A stretch of 64,000 bases of DNA from Cognataquiflexum nitidum (GTDB taxonomy: Bacteria > Bacteroidota > Bacteroidia > Cytophagales > Cyclobacteriaceae), in assembly GCF_022538055.1 (NCBI RefSeq), contig NZ_JAKZAM010000027.1:1-64000 (forward strand). Reading direction: 5' to 3'. The translations under genes and the position numbers were made by a program. The notes under the pieces were generated by a model. That model did no database searches and was not told the origin of the DNA. It saw only the letters and a program-made list of their open reading frames with translations. Position 1 is the first letter of the stretch. The number at the start of each line of letters is the position of its first letter. Shown here piece by piece: positions 43,375-52,435 of the stretch.

Positions 43375-44472
43375 ATGAATAAACAAAAAGCAACCCTTTT
43401 ATTGGCTGACGGTACCATCTTCCACGGTACTTTGATTGGAAGCCACGGTACTAACGGTGGAGAAATTTGTTTTAATACTGGTATGACTGGATACCAAGAA
43501 ATCTACACTGACCCCTCCTACACAGGGCAAATTGTTGTCACTACAACTTCTCATATTGGGAATTATGGTGTCATCGACTCTGAGGTTGAATCAGACCATC
43601 CGACCATTGCAGGTATTGTGGTGAACAGTTTCTCTGAAGTATACAGCAGACTTGATGCAAGTGGTTCTCTTCAGGATTATTTGGTCAGATACGGTATTAC
43701 AGGAATTGCCGATATTGATACCAGAAAGCTTGTAAGACATCTCCGCTCCAAAGGAGCCATGAATGCCATCATCAGCTCCGAATTTGGAAATGATTTAGCA
43801 GGTTTAAAGGCAGAATTGAACAAAATCCCTGACATGAACGGACTGGAACTTTCCTCACAAGTGTCTACTGAGCTTCCTTATTTCTTTGGAGATGAATCTT
43901 CTGCTATCAAAGTAGCATGCCTTGATTTTGGGATTAAACGAAATATATTGAGAAATCTAGCTGACCGTGGGGTTTATTGTAAAATTTTCCCTGCAAAGAC
44001 CACTTTGGCAGAAATGGAATCATGGAATCCTGACGGTTATTTTCTCTCAAATGGCCCGGGTGACCCTGCAGTTATGGAATATGCAGTGAATACGACTAAA
44101 GAAATTTTGGCTACAAATAAACCGCTTTTTGGTATTTGTCTTGGGCATCAAATTCTGGCTGAAGCATGTGGTATTTCTACCTATAAGATGCACCATGGTC
44201 ACCGGGGGCTAAACCACCCTATCAAAAACCTCAAGACCGGGAAAAGCGAAATAACATCACAAAATCATGGGTTTGTTGTCAATAGAGAAGATGTTGAGAA
44301 AAGTAACATCGTTGAAATGACTCATGTCCATCTTAATGATAATACTGTAGCAGGGATAAAACTTATTAACAGTCCTGCTTTTTCAGTACAATACCATCCT
44401 GAGTCCTCTCCAGGACCACATGACTCAAGGTATTTGTTTGATGATTTTATCTCCTTAATTAATAAAAATTAA
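43375..44472 (+). CDS. carA: Carbamoyl-phosphate synthase small (glutaminase) subunit
   Basis: A 365-residue subunit that hydrolyses glutamine to supply ammonia for carbamoyl phosphate (arginine and pyrimidine synthesis). The N-terminal domain includes 'FNTGMTGYQEIYTDPSYTGQ'. The class I amidotransferase triad is complete: Cys in 'LFGICLGHQ' (about residue 255) and His/Glu in 'VQYHPESSPGPHDSRYLF'. The large subunit gene carB is not in the window. It sits between rplQ and eno, 21 nt before eno. Confidence 0.98.
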   Translation: MNKQKATLLLADGTIFHGTLIGSHGTNGGEICFNTGMTGYQEIYTDPSYTGQIVVTTTSHIGNYGVIDSEVESDHPTIAGIVVNSFSEVYSRLDASGSLQDYLVRYGITGIADIDTRKLVRHLRSKGAMNAIISSEFGNDLAGLKAELNKIPDMNGLELSSQVSTELPYFFGDESSAIKVACLDFGIKRNILRNLADRGVYCKIFPAKTTLAEMESWNPDGYFLSNGPGDPAVMEYAVNTTKEILATNKPLFGICLGHQILAEACGISTYKMHHGHRGLNHPIKNLKTGKSEITSQNHGFVVNREDVEKSNIVEMTHVHLNDNTVAGIKLINSPAFSVQYHPESSPGPHDSRYLFDDFISLINKN

Positions 44473-44493
44473 AACTCTTAAACCTTAAACATT

Positions 44494-45777
44494 ATGACAT
44501 TGATTCAATCGATTCATGCAAGACAAATTTTAGATTCCAGGGGCAACCCAACAGTTGAAGTGGATGTTTATACCGAAAATGGTGCTTTTGGAAGAGCCGC
44601 TGTTCCGAGTGGTGCATCTACCGGAATTAGCGAGGCCGTTGAGCTCCGTGATGGAGATAAAACAAAATATCTTGGAAAAGGAGTTTTAAAGGCTGTTTCC
44701 AATGTGAATGATATCATTGCACCTGAGCTGGTCGGAATGGATGTTTTCGAACAAAACCTAATTGATGAAATCATGATTGGTCTTGATGGAACTCCAAACA
44801 AAGGTAAACTAGGCGCTAATGCAATCCTTGGTGTGTCTTTGGCAGTTGCCAAAGCAGCAGCCATGGAGTCCGGTCAACCACTTTACAGATACGTCGGTGG
44901 GGTTAATGCCAATACGCTGCCTGTCCCAATGTTAAACATCATCAATGGGGGTTCACACTCTGATGCACCTATTGCTTTTCAAGAATTCATGGTAAGGCCT
45001 GTTGGTGCTTCAAGTTTTTCTGAAGCGATCAGGATGGGTGCTGAAATTTTTCATCACTTGAAAAAAATCCTTCATGATAAAGGACTCAGCACAGCGGTAG
45101 GAGATGAAGGCGGTTTTGCTCCCAATTTTTCAGGAGGTACTGAAGAGGCCTTAGCCTGTGTTTTGGACGCAATCAAAAATGCCGGCTACAAAGCGGGTGA
45201 TGATGTCACCATAGCCCTTGATTGTGCTGCAACAGAATTTTACAAAGACGGAAAATACGACTATACCAAATTTGAAGGTCCAAACGGAAAAATCAGATCT
45301 AGAGAGGAGCAAGTTGAATATTTGGCTGAATTGACCCAAAAGTATCCAATCGATTCTATAGAAGATGGTTTCGCTGAGGATGATTGGGAAGGTTGGGCGA
45401 TGCTTACCGCCAAAATTGGAGACAAAGTTCAATTGGTCGGTGATGATGTTTTCGTAACCAATGTCAAATTTCTGGAAAGAGGGATCAAGGAAAAATCAGC
45501 TAACTCCATCTTGGTGAAGGTTAACCAAATCGGAACTTTGACAGAAACCTTGAAAGCTGTTGCGATGGCCCATAAAGCAGGATTTACAGCTGTAATGTCT
45601 CATAGATCGGGTGAAACTGAAGATTCGACAATTGCTGACTTAGCAGTAGCGACCAACTGCGGACAGATCAAAACCGGTTCTGCATCCAGATCCGATAGAA
45701 TGGCCAAATACAACCAATTGCTAAGAATTGAAGAGCAATTGGGTGAATCAGCTATTTTTTCCGGAAAAAGAAAATGA
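44494..45777 (+). CDS. eno: Enolase
   Basis: A 427-residue enolase converting 2-phosphoglycerate to phosphoenolpyruvate in glycolysis. 'ARQILDSRGNPTVEVDV', 'VGDEGGFAPNF', 'DSIEDGFAEDDWEGW', 'LVKVNQIGTLTET' and 'MSHRSGETEDSTIADLAVA' cover the substrate- and Mg-binding and catalytic residues. It follows carA closely and ends in a strong terminator. Confidence 0.99.
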   Translation: MTLIQSIHARQILDSRGNPTVEVDVYTENGAFGRAAVPSGASTGISEAVELRDGDKTKYLGKGVLKAVSNVNDIIAPELVGMDVFEQNLIDEIMIGLDGTPNKGKLGANAILGVSLAVAKAAAMESGQPLYRYVGGVNANTLPVPMLNIINGGSHSDAPIAFQEFMVRPVGASSFSEAIRMGAEIFHHLKKILHDKGLSTAVGDEGGFAPNFSGGTEEALACVLDAIKNAGYKAGDDVTIALDCAATEFYKDGKYDYTKFEGPNGKIRSREEQVEYLAELTQKYPIDSIEDGFAEDDWEGWAMLTAKIGDKVQLVGDDVFVTNVKFLERGIKEKSANSILVKVNQIGTLTETLKAVAMAHKAGFTAVMSHRSGETEDSTIADLAVATNCGQIKTGSASRSDRMAKYNQLLRIEEQLGESAIFSGKRK

Positions 45778-45799
45778 TTGATTTTTAAAAATGAACATT

Positions 45800-45827
45800 A
45801 AAAAAGCAGCTGAAAAGCTGCTTTTTT
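45800..45827 (+). terminator. Terminator after eno (bidirectional)
   Basis: AAAAAAGCAGCT (45800-45811) and AGCTGCTTTTTT (45816-45827) form a 12-bp stem around GAAA. It can also end the opposite gene, whose stop lies 39 nt away. Confidence 0.92.
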
Positions 45828-45865
45828 GTTTTATCTAAATTTCTGCCGGATGAAAGAAAGTCATT

Positions 45866-46573
45866 CTACCCAATCAGATTCCCTTCATCGTCCCAAACAG
45901 CCACCGTAGCTCTTTCTTCAGGTTTTAAGTAAAGCGGGATGTATTTTTCCTCATAGGCAAATCCATGCTTTTTCATAACTTCTTCAGGAACTCCATCCCA
46001 CACATTTGGTCTGTTTCCTACATAACCCAAATAGTTGAACCCAATTTCTGAAGTGAAATAACCTGTAGAGGTAAGGTTTCTGAGCATGTTGAAAAACTTA
46101 ACACCGCCTTCCATTTCAGGTTTGGCTTTCTCCGGCCAAGCGATCATTTCAATGATTTCCATTCTTTCGGATTCAGAAAGTTCCAGGAATTTTTTACCAT
46201 AATTGTCATCGCTGTAGTGATCAAGCCACATGAGTCCTCCCCGCATCGGTGTTTGATAAGCAGTATAATCTTTCATCATAAATTCAATGAAATCAGGAAC
46301 ACCTGCATCAGTTGCACTTCCTGAATCCTCACCCGCGGGCATGATTATATTCACCAAGACATCCAGTTTTTTTCTTTCTTCTTCGGTAAAGAATGTTTCG
46401 GAAAGTAGTTTTTGGTCTCTGATGTTTTCTGCTTCGATCCTCCCACCCATCGTCCCGCCTGAGATTTTTGGGCTCATATCAGCTGCTTTATCCTCTGGCT
46501 TGCAATTAGTCAAAAGGAATCCGGATGCCAATGACCCGGCAAAAAGGAGTTTGAGATTGTCTCTTCTGTTCAT
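45866..46573 (-). CDS. Gluconate 2-dehydrogenase subunit 3-like protein
   Basis: A 235-residue exported protein, probable small partner of the upstream GMC dehydrogenase. It begins MNRRDNLKLLFAGSLASGFL with a twin-arginine-like start and continues 'LTNCK', a possible lipobox. The middle part, 'FFTEEERKKLDVLVNIIMPA' to 'FIEFMMKDYTAYQTPMRGG', fits the gluconate 2-dehydrogenase subunit 3 family. In related complexes this subunit helps assembly or export of the flavoprotein. It lies 10 nt downstream of the GMC gene. Which substrate the pair oxidises is not clear. Confidence 0.85.
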   Translation of the reverse strand: MNRRDNLKLLFAGSLASGFLLTNCKPEDKAADMSPKISGGTMGGRIEAENIRDQKLLSETFFTEEERKKLDVLVNIIMPAGEDSGSATDAGVPDFIEFMMKDYTAYQTPMRGGLMWLDHYSDDNYGKKFLELSESERMEIIEMIAWPEKAKPEMEGGVKFFNMLRNLTSTGYFTSEIGFNYLGYVGNRPNVWDGVPEEVMKKHGFAYEEKYIPLYLKPEERATVAVWDDEGNLIG

Positions 46574-46583
46574 AGCTCCTGAA

Positions 46584-48326
46584 TTATATATTTTTCTTTT
46601 TCAATTCACTGATGATAAAATCTGAAGTTCTCCAAGACAAGGCCAAAATCGTCCAAGTTGGATTCTTATCGGCTTGAGATACAAATGGCCCTGCATCTAC
46701 CACAAAAAGGTTTTTGCAGTCATGGGCTTGGCTGTTACTGTTCAAAACAGAAGTGGCAGGATTATTTCCCATTCTTGTGGTCCCCACTTCATGGATAATC
46801 CTTCCTGGCGTAGCTAGTCCATACATGGTATCCGCCCCTGGTTTTTGGCCCAATAAGACAGCCCCGGAATTAGTGAGGATTTCCTCAAAAGTATCTTGCA
46901 TGTGTTTTGCCTGCTTGATTTCTTGGTCTGACCATTTATAGTGGAACCTGAGTACAGGAATACCAAACTTGTCGACCACATTCGGATCGATTTCACAATA
47001 ATTGGTTTCTCTAGGTATACTTTCGCCTCTTCCTGACATACCTACCATAGAGCCATAAGACCTACGGATATCTTTTTTCAATCCTTCACCATATCCGCCG
47101 TTTGGACTCGGATTACCAAATTCATCCTTCAGATATTTTCTCATGGTATCCATAGAAAAACCTATACCATAAGACGGCATTGACATTCCTCCCCAATATT
47201 CGATGTGATAGCCACGGGCAAAGTCAAGTTTTTTGTTGTCAAGCCACCAAGGTGTATAGACGTGCATACCACCGACTCCATCTTCGTTGTACCTTTCTCT
47301 ATCAATAAGATCGGGGAGAATTCCCATTCTGTCTGCACCTGTCGAGTCATGTAGGTATTTTCCTACCACCCCACTACTGTTGCCAATCCCATTTGGATGA
47401 GTTTTTGATTTGGAGTTGAGCATAATCCTCGATGATTCGCATGCGGATGCTCCTAGAACGACCACTCTTGATTTGAGCTTATATTCTTTCATATCTACTT
47501 TGCTGATGTAGGATACGCCTGTAGCTTTTCCAGACTCATCGGTAGTGACAGTCCTCACCATGGCATTGGTGTATAATTCAACTTTACCTTTTTTCATGGC
47601 AGGCTTGATCAAAACCGTTCCTGAAGAAAAATCTGCATATGCCTGACAGGCCCTGTTGCATTGGTTACAAAAGAAGCAAACTCCCCTTTCATTGTTGATC
47701 GGACGGGTAAGCATGGAAAGCCTTCCCGGAATTACCGGCATATTGGCTTTTTTGGCTCCTCTCATTATAAACATTTCGTGTAATCTCGGCTTTGGAGGAG
47801 GAAGGAAAAAGCCGTCAGGTTCATTATACATGCCTTCTTTAGAACCAAATACCCCAATGAGTTTGTCTACTTTGTCATAGTAGGGCTTGACATCATCATA
47901 GCCAATCGGCCAATCATCCCCCATTCCATCTATACTGCTCCTTTTGAAATCATTGGGTCCAAAACGTAGAGAAATCCTGCCCCAATGGTTGGTCCTACCA
48001 CCGAGCATTCTCGACCTAAACCAATCAAATTGTGTTCCTTTCACGTTGGTATAGGGCTCACCTTCAATATCCCAACCGCCAATAGCCTGGTCAAAATCTC
48101 CAAAGGGTCTGATCCTTGTTCCACTTCCTCTTCGAGGTGATTCCCAAGGTGGTCTCAATTGCGTCCTATCTTCCTCTTTTGCAGGATCAAAATCGCCTCC
48201 TGCTTCCAAAACAGCCACTGATAGTCCTGCCTCAGAAAGGATTTTGGAAGCCATACCGCCACCTGCACCGGACCCTACGATAATCACATCATAGGCTTCT
48301 CCGGATGATTTGATTTCAAAACTCAT
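46584..48326 (-). CDS. GMC-family FAD oxidoreductase with Cys cluster
   Basis: A 580-residue glucose-methanol-choline family flavoprotein. The dinucleotide-binding start 'YDVIIVGSGAGGGMASKILS' (about 12-31) and 'AVLEAGG' are typical, 'SRMLGGRTNHWGRISLRF' is the second FAD signature, and the C-terminal 'HEVGTTRMG' and 'FVVDAGPF...NPTWTILALS' regions carry the active-site His and Asn of the family. Residues 217-227 hold Cys in the pattern CX2CX2CX3C ('CFFCNQCNRAC'), at about the place where FAD-glucose dehydrogenases carry an Fe-S cluster. No secretion signal is seen; export together with the twin-arginine-like partner is possible. Likely a sugar or sugar-acid dehydrogenase. Confidence 0.92.
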   Translation of the reverse strand: MSFEIKSSGEAYDVIIVGSGAGGGMASKILSEAGLSVAVLEAGGDFDPAKEEDRTQLRPPWESPRRGSGTRIRPFGDFDQAIGGWDIEGEPYTNVKGTQFDWFRSRMLGGRTNHWGRISLRFGPNDFKRSSIDGMGDDWPIGYDDVKPYYDKVDKLIGVFGSKEGMYNEPDGFFLPPPKPRLHEMFIMRGAKKANMPVIPGRLSMLTRPINNERGVCFFCNQCNRACQAYADFSSGTVLIKPAMKKGKVELYTNAMVRTVTTDESGKATGVSYISKVDMKEYKLKSRVVVLGASACESSRIMLNSKSKTHPNGIGNSSGVVGKYLHDSTGADRMGILPDLIDRERYNEDGVGGMHVYTPWWLDNKKLDFARGYHIEYWGGMSMPSYGIGFSMDTMRKYLKDEFGNPSPNGGYGEGLKKDIRRSYGSMVGMSGRGESIPRETNYCEIDPNVVDKFGIPVLRFHYKWSDQEIKQAKHMQDTFEEILTNSGAVLLGQKPGADTMYGLATPGRIIHEVGTTRMGNNPATSVLNSNSQAHDCKNLFVVDAGPFVSQADKNPTWTILALSWRTSDFIISELKKKNI

Positions 48327-48475
48327 GTTTTATAAAATTTTTATGTTTGTTTTACAAGTTAAATAAAAAAATCTAAAATTTACAAACAGTTTATTTGTGT
48401 AATTTCAGAAACTTGTACTTCCAAAATTAGAAATTTTGAGTATCTCACATTGGATAATGGGAGAGATTTGACATT

Positions 48476-49477
48476 TTAATTTTTGACAAGGTTAAGATGG
48501 TCAAGACAAGAGGCAATAGACTCAAATTTTAACGTTTGCTTACCAAGGCTTAAATAAAAGTATGTTTGTTTTCCTTCAGTTTTTATTGAAATGGACTTTC
48601 CTTCAGGATTGATTTTATTTTTTCTCAAAGCGAGCTTCACCCACTTCACCATATATTCAGGACCATCTATGTGGGGATATTGAAATTCTTCCGAATCCTG
48701 CACTTTGCCATCAGATTTGTCAAAATAGAGTCGATCATTGGGAAGTAAGAGATCAATTTTTCCTTGAAGAATCAGGTCTTCCGGACTTCCACAAACCAAA
48801 GGTAAGCCGCATTGCATCAGCCAAAATTCATCTGCTGTATCAATGGCAATATCAAGATCATGGGTTACCACGAGCACGGCTTTATTTTTATTCCTAGCGA
48901 TATCCCGCAGGAGGTGCATGATCTCAAACCTGTTGATGAGGTCTAAATGTGCCGTCGGTTCGTCCAAAATCAAAATTTCACAATCCTGGGCCAAAGCCCT
49001 TGCGATCATGACTTTCTGCAATTGCCCGTCGCTGAGTTCACTCATGGGCCTGTTCTCTATGTAATTGATATGCGTTGATTGGATAGCCACATCAATTTTT
49101 TGCTGATCTGCTACAGATAAATTCCCCAACCAACCTGTGTGTGGGATTCTTCCCAAAGATACAACTTGCTTCACGGTAAGGTTTGCACTGTTGATTTTTT
49201 CGGTGAGAACTACAGCGATTTTTTTGGATAAATCCTTAATTGAAATGGAATTGGTAGGTTTTTTATCCAAATAGACCTGATATTTTAAAGCAGGAATCTG
49301 TCCCAAGATTGTCTTGATCAAGGTGGACTTACCAACACCATTTGGGCCAAGCAGACAGGTGAGTTTTCCTTTTTCTAAAGAAAAGGAAATATGCGCTGCA
49401 ATCACATTGGATCTGCTGCCTTTTTGATAACCTAATGAAAGATTGGTTGCCTGCAATATGGAATTTTGAATTGACAA
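48476..49477 (-). CDS. btuD: ABC transporter ATP-binding protein, B12/iron-siderophore type
   Basis: A 333-residue ATPase that would power the adjacent permease. Walker A 'GPNGVGKST' (44-52), signature 'LSDGQ' (about 145) and Walker B 'ILILDEPTAHLDL' are intact. The start must be TTG at 49477: a stop codon lies just upstream in frame and there is no early ATG. About 80 residues follow the ABC domain ('DGPEYMVKWVKLALRKNKIN'...), an extension not found in E. coli BtuD and of unknown role. Fec/Btu-type transporters look alike; the B12 assignment rests on the neighbouring riboswitch locus, so the symbol is tentative. Confidence 0.88.
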   Translation of the reverse strand: MSIQNSILQATNLSLGYQKGSRSNVIAAHISFSLEKGKLTCLLGPNGVGKSTLIKTILGQIPALKYQVYLDKKPTNSISIKDLSKKIAVVLTEKINSANLTVKQVVSLGRIPHTGWLGNLSVADQQKIDVAIQSTHINYIENRPMSELSDGQLQKVMIARALAQDCEILILDEPTAHLDLINRFEIMHLLRDIARNKNKAVLVVTHDLDIAIDTADEFWLMQCGLPLVCGSPEDLILQGKIDLLLPNDRLYFDKSDGKVQDSEEFQYPHIDGPEYMVKWVKLALRKNKINPEGKSISIKTEGKQTYFYLSLGKQTLKFESIASCLDHLNLVKN

Positions 49478-49526
49478 GGTTAATTATGTTAGTTACGTTT
49501 TTTTAAATCTCAAGTCTCCCATCTAC

Positions 49527-50558
49527 TTAAAACTCCTTACTGAAATTCCTCCTCAGAATCAGCCAGATGACCATAGGAGCACCTACCAAAGAAGTGACTG
49601 CATTGATTGGTAAAGTCTGTGCGCTGCCGGGTAATTGACTGATCGTATCGCAAGCCAATAGCACTGCGGCACCGATCAAAGCAGAAGCAGGAAAAAGAAC
49701 CCGGTGATCACCTGTTTTGAAAACAAGCCTCGCCATATGTGGAACAGCAATGCCTATAAAGGCGATAGGTCCACAGAAGGCAGTCACTGACCCCGCCAAA
49801 ATCCCGGTGCTGACTATCATCGCCCAACGCAGCCGGTGAACATTGACTCCCATACTTTCCGCATAAGCCTCCCCTAGCAGCATGGCGTTGAAGGATTTGA
49901 GATTGACCAAAAGCGGAACCAAACCAAGCAAAACAGCAACAAGAAATGCTATTAACTGATCAGGTTGGGTACCTCCAAGACTTCCCATAGACCAAATGGT
50001 AAACATCTTCAGTTGGTCAGCCCCCGAAAAGTACGACAATACTGAAATCAAAGCTGAAACTGCCGAGCCAAACATCAAGCCCACGATCAGCAATGTCATG
50101 CTGTCTTTTACTTTCCACGCTGTGAGACTCATCAGCAAAAGAACCAGAACAGATCCTAAAGTGGCAGAAAACACAACAGCCCATATCCCCAACCCACCTG
50201 AATACATGGACCAACCAAAAGCCGATCCTGCCATAATCAACAACGCTACCCCCAACCCTGCTCCGGAACTGATCCCCAACACATAAGGACCTGCCAGAGG
50301 ATTTCTGAAAAATGTCTGCATTTGAAGCCCACTCAATGAAAGCCCGATTCCGGCCAAAATGGCGGTAAAGGCTTTGGGAATTCGGTATCCGATCACAATT
50401 GTCTCCCAAGAGCTTTTTGAAAATTCTCCCCCGATAAATCTCCCGGCCACTTCCTGAATAGGAATCAAAACGGATCCACTAGCCAGATTGACTGCGAAAA
50501 GCAGTAAGCATACCAACATGCCTGTAAGAAAAAGAAAGTACGTGTGTTTATTTTTCAT
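49527..50558 (-). CDS. btuC: ABC transporter permease, BtuC/FecCD family
   Basis: A 343-residue, about ten-helix inner-membrane permease. Family segments: 'IGYRIPKAFTAILAGIGLSL', 'GLQMQTFFRNPLAGPYVLGI', 'AFCGPIAFIGIAVPHMARLV' and 'GAPMVIWLILRR' at the end. Such permeases pass vitamin B12, haem or ferric siderophores. The start overlaps the binding-protein gene by 11 nt, so the two are translationally coupled. The substrate is inferred from the divergent B12 genes. Confidence 0.9.
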   Translation of the reverse strand: MKNKHTYFLFLTGMLVCLLLFAVNLASGSVLIPIQEVAGRFIGGEFSKSSWETIVIGYRIPKAFTAILAGIGLSLSGLQMQTFFRNPLAGPYVLGISSGAGLGVALLIMAGSAFGWSMYSGGLGIWAVVFSATLGSVLVLLLMSLTAWKVKDSMTLLIVGLMFGSAVSALISVLSYFSGADQLKMFTIWSMGSLGGTQPDQLIAFLVAVLLGLVPLLVNLKSFNAMLLGEAYAESMGVNVHRLRWAMIVSTGILAGSVTAFCGPIAFIGIAVPHMARLVFKTGDHRVLFPASALIGAAVLLACDTISQLPGSAQTLPINAVTSLVGAPMVIWLILRRNFSKEF

Positions 50559-51711
50559 CCAGTTTGGTGTAAAAATATAGGGAATATTCCGGCAAAAGGT
50601 CCGGGTGTAGGATTTTGATCAAATCTTTAAGGATCAAATCAGGCCTTAAATATCCAAGCTCAAAGTATTCCAACCCACCGGTTGGCCCCTTTTTTTGTGT
50701 GTAAGTATAGACATTACCCTGTTTGAACGCTTCGAAATGGGTATATCTCGGGTCTGCATTTTCCATTTCTTCCAATGTTTTGAAATCAGCCGCTCCCAAC
50801 CAAAAGTCTGCTTGATAAGCATTTTCCAAAACATACTCAAAACTCAACTCTGCACTTCCTGTTCCCTTTTGGTCTTCAAAAAGGTAATTACCTCCAGCCA
50901 CCTCCAGCAGTCTTGCTCCCCAAGAATCCGCACCCGGAACATACCAGATATCCTTATACATGACTCCTGCCATTACCTTTGGTTTGTTTTCCGGCAACTC
51001 CCTTATCAAATCCGATGCTTGATTGTAATCGGATTCGATTTGAGAAAATACAGTTTTGGCTTCTTCGAATTTTCCCAACAATACTCCCGTAAATTTGATC
51101 CATTCTGCTCTTCCCAAGGGATGATTCTCAACATATTCCCCGTTTAGTATGGTAGAAATCTTAGCTGATTTGAGAATTTCAAGGTTCTTGAGGTCTTCTC
51201 CCAAAGTAGAAATCATCACCCAATCAGGATCGAGTTCGATGATCTTCTCGATATTGGCCTGCGCACCGGAACCTAGATCCGTAACTTTGCCGGCATCAAT
51301 CCATTTCCTTGTCTGTGGAGAGGAAATCAAATCCAGGTTAGGAAATCCAATCAAAACTTCCGAGATCTCCAGATAATCCAGATGGGGAACATGTGTCGTA
51401 GATGTCAGCACCGCCTTCGATATTGGCAGTGAGATAACGGCATCAAACTCGGTCTCATCCAATTTCAAATCTGGCATTTCTTTGACCAAATAATGAAAAG
51501 TTGGATGCGCGTCAGGAAATGCCTGTCGCACCTCAACCACTTTAAAGCCTTTACCTTGAAAAACAGCAAAGCCCGTTGCATATGAATTTGGGATTTCGAC
51601 CAAGTCAAGTTCTTCGATTTCTTTTGGAGATTGACAGGAAAGCAGGATTATAAAAATGGGAAAGATCCACAGGGGAATGGAAGAAAAAGAGTGAAGTAGG
51701 GGAATTTTCAT
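50548..51711 (-). CDS. btuF: Substrate-binding lipoprotein of the B12/iron ABC transporter
   Basis: A 387-residue periplasmic-binding protein of the FecB/BtuF class. The signal ends in 'FIILLSC', giving a lipid-anchored protein. The family pattern can be followed: 'VISLPISKAVLTSTTHVPHL' (first lobe), 'IIELDPDWVMISTL' before the long linking helix, and 'VPGADSWGARLLEVAGGNYL' in the second lobe. It is the first gene of the binding protein-permease-ATPase operon and diverges from the riboswitch-controlled receptor. B12 specificity is inferred from context. Confidence 0.88.
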   Translation of the reverse strand: MKIPLLHSFSSIPLWIFPIFIILLSCQSPKEIEELDLVEIPNSYATGFAVFQGKGFKVVEVRQAFPDAHPTFHYLVKEMPDLKLDETEFDAVISLPISKAVLTSTTHVPHLDYLEISEVLIGFPNLDLISSPQTRKWIDAGKVTDLGSGAQANIEKIIELDPDWVMISTLGEDLKNLEILKSAKISTILNGEYVENHPLGRAEWIKFTGVLLGKFEEAKTVFSQIESDYNQASDLIRELPENKPKVMAGVMYKDIWYVPGADSWGARLLEVAGGNYLFEDQKGTGSAELSFEYVLENAYQADFWLGAADFKTLEEMENADPRYTHFEAFKQGNVYTYTQKKGPTGGLEYFELGYLRPDLILKDLIKILHPDLLPEYSLYFYTKLDEK

Positions 51712-51736
51712 CTTGTTAGTGTCAACAAATGTTTCC

Positions 51737-51744
51737 CAAATATA
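51737..51744 (-). promoter_or_regulatory. -7 element for the btuF operon
   Basis: Minus-strand TATATTTG lies 25 nt before the btuF start codon. A transcript from here has a leader of only about 20 nt, too short for a cobalamin riboswitch. Confidence 0.55.
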
Positions 51745-51989
51745 ACACCCAAAGCCAAAGTCTATTTTCTATTGTGGATTTTGAACAAAAAATAAAATCA
51801 ATATGTGCAATGTTGCACGACGGGCTTAACGAGGCTTTATTGGATGCGGATACTTGTCCACTGACGACGGTCCGCTATCCACTGAGCCTGCTAATCGTTC
51901 CCCATCCATTAATTGTTTGGCTAAGTGCAACAAGGCGGATACATATAAAAAATATTCTACCAGATAGCCAGTCAAAAAATTTCTTTGGC

Positions 51990-51997
51990 TATGTTTG
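51990..51997 (+). promoter_or_regulatory. -7 element of the riboswitch-btuB transcript
   Basis: TATGTTTG fits TAnnTTTG and lies just upstream of the first conserved riboswitch bases. The inverted repeat TAGCCA/TGGCTA (51965-51970, 51986-51991) touches it and could be an operator. No TTTG is found at -33. Confidence 0.5.
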
Positions 51998-52005
51998 TGA
52001 CAGAA

Positions 52006-52195
52006 TTATGGTTCCCGAACCTGCATCAGGCTCTCGGGATGAAAAGGGAATTCGGTGAAATACCGAAGCTGTCCCCGCAACTGTAACCCCATCCCGATCA
52101 ACTCGGGATAGCGATTTGCCCACCTCCATTGCCATTGTGCGCTGCGGCGTGCGAGAAGGCCGGTAAATTCAGGGAAGCCAGGAGACCTGCCATTT
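52006..52195 (+). ncRNA. Cobalamin riboswitch
   Basis: The conserved cobalamin-aptamer blocks occur in order: GGTTCCCGAACCTGCATCAG (52010 on), AAAAGGGAAttCGGTGAAA (52042-52060), CCGaagctgtCCCCGCAACTGTAA (to 52086) and the B12 box GCCAGGAGACCTGCC (52177-52191). A variable hairpin ATCCCGA-tcaac-TCGGGAT lies at 52091-52109. It binds adenosylcobalamin and lowers expression of the downstream btuB-like receptor and lipoprotein. The 240 nt from here to the receptor start hold the expression platform; I could not find a convincing terminator there, so control of translation is more likely. Confidence 0.97.
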
Positions 52196-52435
52196 TTCAT
52201 CATATTCAAAGCTTTCGGGTGAAAGGTTGAGTTAAAAGACAGTTGGTTTATCACAAAAATGATTTGGATGAAAGGGGCTATCATTGATGGATTCCTTATG
52301 TAGGATTTTGAATTTTTTATTCAGAATTATTCATTCTTGATTGTTTGCTTAAACCATTCAGGCTTTCTTCTCAATCATTTTCCACAAAAGGCTTTGTATT
52401 AAATAGGTGTTGATCTTCATTTAATTCAAAATATT

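Larger units (their letters stand above)
51712..52005. other. Gap between the divergent B12 operons
   Basis: About 290 nt without a convincing gene. It holds the btuF -7 element, a stretch of short repeats around 51850-51895 (GGATACTTGTCC ... GGTCCGCTATCC, an imperfect inverted repeat of the type seen elsewhere in the window), TAGCCA at 51965-51970 with its inverse TGGCTA at 51986-51991, and the riboswitch promoter. Confidence 0.5.

Noticed and set aside
51729..52058. Open frame on the plus strand through the B12 intergenic region
   Set aside because: It runs across repeats, the riboswitch promoter and the conserved start of the aptamer, and its protein looks like random sequence.
52006..52284. 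Minus-strand open frame opposite the riboswitch
   Set aside because: It is fully antisense to the conserved cobalamin aptamer; the structured RNA explains the sequence.
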